A stretch of DNA of 36,056 bases from GCA-2733415 sp964635575 (GTDB lineage: Bacteria; Bacteroidota; Bacteroidia; Flavobacteriales; Flavobacteriaceae): the NCBI GenBank assembly GCA_964635575.1, contig CAZWNY010000011.1, positions 1 to 36,056 of the forward strand. Reading direction: 5' to 3'. The position numbers were made by a program, and so were the translations under genes. Below, one piece after another: positions 31,646 through 36,056 of this stretch (positions are counted from its first letter, which is position 1; each line of letters opens with the position of its first letter). Below the pieces are notes generated by a model. That model did no database searches, was not told the origin of the DNA, and worked only from the letters and a program-made list of their open reading frames with translations.

Positions 31646-32056
31646 ATGTATCCAGCAGAATTAGTACAACCAATGAAGGAAGAATTAACTTTATTCGGTT
31701 TTGAAGATATACAAACGGCAGAAGGCGTTACAAATCTGTTAAAAAAAGAAGGAACTACCTTAATAGTAGTAAATTCTGTTTGTGGTTGCGCTGCACGAAA
31801 TGCAAGACCAGGAGCAAAAATGTCTTTAGAAAATGACAAAAAACCCAATCACTTAATAACCGTTTTTGCAGGTGTTGATAAAGAAGCGGTTAATGAGGCT
31901 CGAAATCACATGATGCCTTTTCCTCCATCATCTCCTTGTATGGCGTTGTTTAAAGATGGTGAATTGGTACATATGTTAGAGCGTCACCATATTGAAGGAC
32001 GTGCGGCAGACATGATTTCTGAAAACTTAAAAGATGCTTATAACAAATTTTGTTAG
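31646..32056 (+). CDS. BrxA/BrxB family bacilliredoxin
   Basis: The 136-aa protein has a thioredoxin-like fold with the CGC active site (Cys46, Cys48 in VNSVCGCAARNARPG) typical of the YphP/YqiW family, and a C-terminal region with HMMPFPPSSPCMALFKDGEL and a final Cys136. In Firmicutes these proteins remove bacillithiol from thiolated proteins; in Bacteroidota the thiol partner is less clear. Size and motif positions are normal. It is alone on the plus strand between minus-strand genes. Confidence 0.92.
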   Translation: MYPAELVQPMKEELTLFGFEDIQTAEGVTNLLKKEGTTLIVVNSVCGCAARNARPGAKMSLENDKKPNHLITVFAGVDKEAVNEARNHMMPFPPSSPCMALFKDGELVHMLERHHIEGRAADMISENLKDAYNKFC

Positions 32057-32138
32057 GCTTAAGAATTATACCTATACCATAAAATATCACATATAAAAAT
32101 TTATTATTCAATATTGTAAGTGTAATTAAAGCTCAACT

Positions 32139-32196
32139 AAAAAACCTTGATTGTATCATTAATTTGGGAAAATTAATGATACAATCAAGGTTTTTT
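32139..32196. terminator. Perfect 27-bp hairpin between the bacilliredoxin gene and queA
   Basis: Bases 32139-32165 and 32170-32196 are exact reverse complements around a GGGA loop; the arms begin with A6 and end with T6, so the hairpin can work as a bidirectional terminator for two convergent genes (stops at 32056 and 32344). The stem is far longer than a terminator needs. Confidence 0.8.
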
Positions 32197-32343
32197 AATA
32201 ATATAATAACTTAAAAAATAAAGATAGAATTAGATAAATTGACCAACTATTGTAGGAGCTATATATACTATCTAATTAATATTTCATATTAAAAACAGCA
32301 ATCAAAACACATTATTCCTGAAAAAATTACTTGAATTTAATAT

Positions 32344-33399
32344 TTATATAATCAACATTGCGTCACCATACGAGTAAAAGTTATATTTCTCTTTTATCGC
32401 TTCTCTGTATGCTTCCATTACAAAATCGTGATCGGCAAAGGCAGAAACCATCATTAATAAAGTTGATTTTGGGGTATGAAAATTAGTAATCATACAGTTT
32501 GCAATACTAAAATCATACGGCGGATGAATGTATTTGTTAGTCCAACCTTTATAGGTATTTAACTCACTATCGGTAGAAACCGCAGTTTCTAATGCACGCA
32601 TTGCAGTAGTACCTACCGCACAAATTCTTTTCTTTCTTTTTAAGGCAGAATTAATAATTTTTGTAGCAGGTTCTTTAATTTCTAATTGTTCAGAGTCCAT
32701 TTTATGTTTGGTAATATCCTCTACTTCAACAGAATCGAAAGTTCCTAAACCAATATGTAAGGTAACCTCAGCGGTTTCTATTCCTTTTATTTCTAATCGT
32801 TTTAATAAATGTTTGGAAAAATGTAAACCTGCAGTTGGCGCGGCAACTGAACCTTCATGTTTTGCATATATGGTTTGGTAGCGCTCTTTATCAGTTGCTT
32901 CTACTTTTCTTTTTATATATTTTGGTAATGGCGTTTCTCCTAATTTTTTTAATTTTACTCTAAATTCTTCATAGGTTCCATCATATAAAAAGCGTAATGT
33001 TCTTCCGCGTGATGTTGTATTGTCAATTACCTCAGCTATTAAGGTTTGGTCTTCGCCAAAATATAATTTATTACCGATACGAATTTTACGTGCTGGATCT
33101 ACTAAAACATCCCACAAACGTTGTTCTTCACTTAACTCTCTTAGCAAAAACACTTCAATACGTGCTCCTGTTTTTTCTTTATTACCAAATAAACGTGCTG
33201 GAAAAACTTTTGAGTTGTTTACGACCATCACATCGCCTTCATCAAAATAATTAATTATATCTTTAAAACTTTTGTGTTCTATCGTTCTTTTTTTTCTGTT
33301 TAAAACCATTAAACGTGCTTCATCTCTGTGTTCAGATGGGTATTCTGCTAATAATTTTTCAGGAAGTTCAAAGTTGAACTGAGTTAATTTCATTTTCAT
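32344..33399 (-). CDS. queA: tRNA preQ1(34) S-adenosylmethionine ribosyltransferase-isomerase
   Basis: The 351-aa enzyme transfers and isomerises the ribosyl of SAM onto 7-aminomethyl-7-deazaguanine in tRNA to form epoxyqueuosine. It has the N-terminal FELPEKLLAEYPSEHRDEAR, then MVVNNSKVFPARLFG, EGSVAAPTAGLHFSK and VTLHIGLGTF, and the C-terminal NFHTPKSTLLMMVSAF. Length and order are those of QueA. The start is ATG 33399; a second ATG two codons in is possible. A Bacteroidota promoter with both elements lies immediately upstream. Confidence 0.96.
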   Translation of the reverse strand: MKMKLTQFNFELPEKLLAEYPSEHRDEARLMVLNRKKRTIEHKSFKDIINYFDEGDVMVVNNSKVFPARLFGNKEKTGARIEVFLLRELSEEQRLWDVLVDPARKIRIGNKLYFGEDQTLIAEVIDNTTSRGRTLRFLYDGTYEEFRVKLKKLGETPLPKYIKRKVEATDKERYQTIYAKHEGSVAAPTAGLHFSKHLLKRLEIKGIETAEVTLHIGLGTFDSVEVEDITKHKMDSEQLEIKEPATKIINSALKRKKRICAVGTTAMRALETAVSTDSELNTYKGWTNKYIHPPYDFSIANCMITNFHTPKSTLLMMVSAFADHDFVMEAYREAIKEKYNFYSYGDAMLII

Positions 33400-33428
33400 A
33401 ATTACAATGATATAAATTTAATAGTCCG

Positions 33429-33460
33429 CAAATATACAATTTGGAGATAGGCGTTGTCAA
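33429..33460 (-). promoter_or_regulatory. Bacteroidota promoter of queA
   Basis: On the minus strand TTG (33460-33458) is followed after 21 nt by TATATTTG (33436-33429), a full match to the Bacteroidota TTG / TAnnTTTG promoter at normal spacing. The start codon is about 30 nt further on. It is the clearest promoter in the window and shows that queA does not rely on read-through from aroA. Confidence 0.7.
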
Positions 33461-33612
33461 GTAAAACGAGGTTTATTTTTTTAAAAATCAAAAAATACTT
33501 CATAAAGAACTAAAAAACAAATGTTTACAAAACAAAAAAGAATAGTAATGAATACAAAAAAGAAGATTTAGCTATAGCAACATATTTTATAAGCTTCCGT
33601 TAGGCAAAAGCA

Positions 33613-34839
33613 TCACTTATACTTTATTCCTATTTTTTTTAAATCTTTCCAAAAAGTTGGGTACGATTTAGAAACCACTTCAGAATTTTCAATATACAAA
33701 GGTGTTTTTAAACATATTGGAGCAAATGCCATTGCCATCCTATGGTCTTGATAAGTTGCAATGGTTACATTTTTATGCATCTTTTTTAATGTTGATAAAT
33801 GTAAACTATTTTCCGTAATATTTACGGTTGCTCCTAATTTTTCGAGTTCAGTTTTTAAGGCAACCAATCTATCGGTTTCTTTAATTTTTAAGGTTTTTAA
33901 CCCTGTTAACATACAAGAAATACCTAAACACAAACAAGTAACGGCTATAGTTTGGGCAATATCTGGAGATTTATTTAATTGAAAATCAAAAAACAACAAC
34001 TTGCAAGTACTTGTTTTTTCTAATAAAATAGTTCCTTTTAAATAAGTGGTTTGTACTCCAAATTGTGTGTAAATTTCAGCTAAAACAGAATCTCCTTGCA
34101 GCGATTTTTTAAGATATGATGTTAATTTTAACTGAGTGCCAATTTTTGACAACGCAATTAAACTGTAGTAATAGGATGCGGAACTCCAATCGGATTCGAC
34201 TGTAATAATTTGAGGATTATTTTTTAAATTTTGAGGTTGTATGGTAATAATATTATCTTTAAAAAGGCTGATTATTCCTGTTTTTTTCAATAAAGATAAT
34301 GTCATTTTAATATATGGAACAGATGTTATTTCACCTTTTAAAGTAAGTGTTAATCCATTTTTTAATGTTGGTGCAATTAATAATAATGCGGTTATATATT
34401 GACTGGATACATTTGCATAAATGTTTACTTTGTTTTTTTTTATTTCCGTTCCTTTTATCAGTAATGGAGGATATCCTTCTGTATTTACATAGGTAATATT
34501 AGCGCCTAAACTTTGTAATGCTTCTACTAAAATACGTATTGGGCGTTTTTGCATTTGTTTAGAACCTGTTAGTGTAATTTCACTATTATTTTGAGTGGCA
34601 AAATATGCGGTTAAAAAACGCATTGATGTACCTGCATGATGTACATTTATTGTTTTTGATGATGTTTGTAGTGCTTTTTGTAACACTTTAGTGTCGTCTG
34701 AGTTGGATGTGTTTTTAATTGATAAACCTTCAAATAGTGCTTGTAAAATCAACAACCTATTCGATTCAGATTTTGAACCTGTAATCTTAATTTTCGATTT
34801 CGGTGTTTCTATTTCAGATTGTTGAAGGTAAAGTTTCAT
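33613..34839 (-). CDS. aroA: 3-phosphoshikimate 1-carboxyvinyltransferase (EPSP synthase)
   Basis: The 408-aa enzyme joins PEP to shikimate 3-phosphate in aromatic amino-acid synthesis. Motifs in order are GSKSESNRLL (21-30, shikimate phosphate binding), HAGTSMRFLTA (68-78, the PEP loop), SVPYIKMTLSLL, KETDRLVALKTELEKLGA and DHRMAMAFAP. The PEP loop has Ser and Phe where the common form is GTAMRPL. Its start is 4 bp from the stop of the 82-aa membrane protein gene, so it is in the mazG-like operon. The 213 bp downstream to queA hold the queA promoter and no terminator that I can confirm. Confidence 0.93.
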   Translation of the reverse strand: MKLYLQQSEIETPKSKIKITGSKSESNRLLILQALFEGLSIKNTSNSDDTKVLQKALQTSSKTINVHHAGTSMRFLTAYFATQNNSEITLTGSKQMQKRPIRILVEALQSLGANITYVNTEGYPPLLIKGTEIKKNKVNIYANVSSQYITALLLIAPTLKNGLTLTLKGEITSVPYIKMTLSLLKKTGIISLFKDNIITIQPQNLKNNPQIITVESDWSSASYYYSLIALSKIGTQLKLTSYLKKSLQGDSVLAEIYTQFGVQTTYLKGTILLEKTSTCKLLFFDFQLNKSPDIAQTIAVTCLCLGISCMLTGLKTLKIKETDRLVALKTELEKLGATVNITENSLHLSTLKKMHKNVTIATYQDHRMAMAFAPICLKTPLYIENSEVVSKSYPTFWKDLKKIGIKYK

Positions 34840-34842
34840 TTT

Positions 34843-35091
34843 TTATTTCGTCTTTTTGAGCGTTAAATAGAAGCTATATAAAACACTTATAGCTATTTTA
34901 ACAGCAAAAAATCGTTTCCATTTACCGTCATTAAAATTGTTTTCGGCAATTGCATCAAAATTAAAGGAAAAAAAATCGGATGAATTACCTAATATTAAGG
35001 TTACGAAGGTTACCGCAATAAGAAACACAAATGCCGTTAATATTAAATTTTTTAAAAAACCTGGGGATTTAATTTTTTCTTGAAATGTCAT
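34843..35091 (-). CDS. Small two-helix membrane protein
   Basis: I do not recognise a named family. The 82-aa product has two hydrophobic segments, at about residues 15-35 (LILTAFVFLIAVTFVTLIL) and 63-78 (FFAVKIAISVLYSFYLTL), separated by a polar loop, so it should sit in the cytoplasmic membrane. It lies 3 bp before aroA and 4 bp after the mazG-like gene on the same strand, so it is almost certainly translated from the same mRNA. The tight spacing supports it being a real gene. Confidence 0.75.
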   Translation of the reverse strand: MTFQEKIKSPGFLKNLILTAFVFLIAVTFVTLILGNSSDFFSFNFDAIAENNFNDGKWKRFFAVKIAISVLYSFYLTLKKTK

Positions 35092-35095
35092 AATT

Positions 35096-35422
35096 TTATT
35101 TTAGTTTAGGGTTATTATGGTGTCGGTCATGATCTCGTTTTGTTTTTAGATCTAATTTTTTATCGAAGGCGTTTTGCAAATTAATACCTGTTTGGTTGGC
35201 TAAACAAAGTACTACAAATAACACATCAGCAAGTTCTTCTCCTAAATCTTTATTTTTATCGGTTTCTTTTTCGCTTTGCTCTCCGTAACGGCGAGCAATA
35301 ATACGTGCTACTTCACCTACTTCTTCAGTAAGTTGTGCCATATTGGTAAGTTCATTAAAATACCGAACTCCGTGATTTTTAATCCAATTATCTACTTCTT
35401 GTTGTGCATTTTTAATATTCAT
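35096..35422 (-). CDS. MazG-like nucleotide pyrophosphohydrolase
   Basis: The 108-aa all-alpha protein belongs to the MazG-like NTP pyrophosphohydrolases. The metal-binding pattern is EEVGEVARII (EExxE) followed by DLGEELADVLFVVL (ExxxD) one helix on; an N-terminal QQEVDNWIKNHGVRYF is typical of the single-domain bacterial form. It probably removes non-canonical or excess NTPs; substrate is unknown. It starts the operon with the small membrane protein gene and aroA. Confidence 0.88.
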   Translation of the reverse strand: MNIKNAQQEVDNWIKNHGVRYFNELTNMAQLTEEVGEVARIIARRYGEQSEKETDKNKDLGEELADVLFVVLCLANQTGINLQNAFDKKLDLKTKRDHDRHHNNPKLK

Positions 35423-35497
35423 ACTACTTAATTAAAAAGGTTTAAAATTGTTTGTAATTATTACGCAATTACATTGCTTTTATCTTTTTTAGGTTGC

Positions 35498-36016
35498 CTA
35501 TTTATTCTTTTTTTTATTTAATTTACAAAACCCTAAAATAACAATAGTTGGTATTGCTATCCAAATTAATTCGCTTAAAATTACTCTTAAACCCCATTCC
35601 GAAAAAAAATTTTTAATCCCAATTGGAGAAACTTGTATAGGTCGGAAAGTAAAAAAATAGCGTGTATCATCAAAAGGAATAAAAAAACCAACTCCTAAAC
35701 CACCTGTTGTCATAGCATCTAAACTTCCGTGTGATAGTGTTGCTAAAAAAAGCACTACAAAAAAGGTAGTTTTGTTCTTTTTACCTAAAAAAAAAGCACA
35801 CAATAATGCCCAAATTACTGCAAATAGTATAGAATGTGTAAAACCTCGATGCCCTAACCAATTTTCGTATGGGATGTTAAATTGAAAAGAAAGCACATCT
35901 ACATCGGGTAAAATAGCAGAAAATATTGCTAAACCAATTAACAATTTTGTTTGTTTTTTGTCTATTACTTTTGCAAAAGCATATCCTATTAACCCATGCC
36001 CGAATAGTGATGCCAT
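35498..36016 (-). CDS. YdjM/DUF457 family membrane-bound metal-dependent hydrolase
   Basis: The 172-aa integral membrane protein has the family pattern of metal-ligand residues: an N-terminal GHGLIGYAFAK, ILPDVDVLSF and HRGFTHSILF, then HGSLDAMTTGGLG. Four to five hydrophobic segments surround them. In E. coli the homologue YdjM is an inner-membrane protein of the LexA regulon; its substrate is unknown. The ATG is 40 bp from the window edge, so upstream regulation cannot be judged. Confidence 0.86.
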   Translation of the reverse strand: MASLFGHGLIGYAFAKVIDKKQTKLLIGLAIFSAILPDVDVLSFQFNIPYENWLGHRGFTHSILFAVIWALLCAFFLGKKNKTTFFVVLFLATLSHGSLDAMTTGGLGVGFFIPFDDTRYFFTFRPIQVSPIGIKNFFSEWGLRVILSELIWIAIPTIVILGFCKLNKKKNK

Positions 36017-36056
36017 TATTCTTTGTTTTTAGTATCCATATTTATAGTTACAGGTC

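Overview
The window looks like chromosomal DNA from a low-GC member of the Bacteroidota, most likely family Flavobacteriaceae. The evidence is the strongly A+T-rich, Lys/Asn/Ile-rich coding sequence, several promoter elements of the Bacteroidota type (TAnnTTTG at -7, TTG at -33), A-rich leaders without clear Shine-Dalgarno sequences, and gene neighbourhoods typical of flavobacteria (suf operon followed by DUF2480, DUF3078 and fbp; mazG-aroA; dut with a flippase and a sugar nucleotidyltransferase). I cannot assign a genus. No phage, integron, CRISPR array or complete insertion sequence is visible.

Layout. 1-1855: end of sdhA and complete sdhB (succinate dehydrogenase), closed by a terminator. 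1919-5099 (minus): 5-formyl-THF cyclo-ligase, an unknown 131-aa protein, an Ig-like lipoprotein and a CYTH phosphatase-like protein. 5183-6509 (plus): a small arsenic locus (arsR, DUF6428 gene, thioredoxin-type arsC) without an efflux pump. 6614-15438 (plus): SUF iron-sulfur assembly operon (A-type carrier, sufB, lipoprotein, sufC, sufD, sufS, META lipoprotein, sufE, MIP18/SufT-like gene, DUF2480 gene), then a DUF3078 gene; its promoter overlaps a perfect 19-bp palindrome. 15526-20656: fbp, aspartokinase, a two-domain acyltransferase resembling OlsF, and rpe.

20766-22445: hpf and a xerC-type recombinase gene. Its first codons are repeated in inverted orientation about 190 bp upstream, and a structured RNA candidate lies beyond. 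22446-26301: acyl-CoA thioesterase converging on an EnvC-like gene, a DUF4292 lipoprotein and a TPR protein. 26298-27545 is decayed DNA: a ceramidase-family pseudogene that once overlapped the TPR gene, a REP-like palindrome and a broken coding tail. 27546-31515 (minus): sugar nucleotidyltransferase, dut, polysaccharide flippase, TerB/DnaJ protein. 31646-32056: bacilliredoxin, followed by a perfect 27-bp hairpin. 32344-36016 (minus): queA, aroA, a small membrane protein, mazG-like gene and a YdjM-like membrane hydrolase.

Most genes are housekeeping. The parts most worth checking are the inverted repeat at the xerC start, the palindrome in the suf promoter, the pump-less arsenic locus whose two small proteins both end in Cys-Cys, the structured intergenic RNA and the decayed 26.3-27.5 kb segment.
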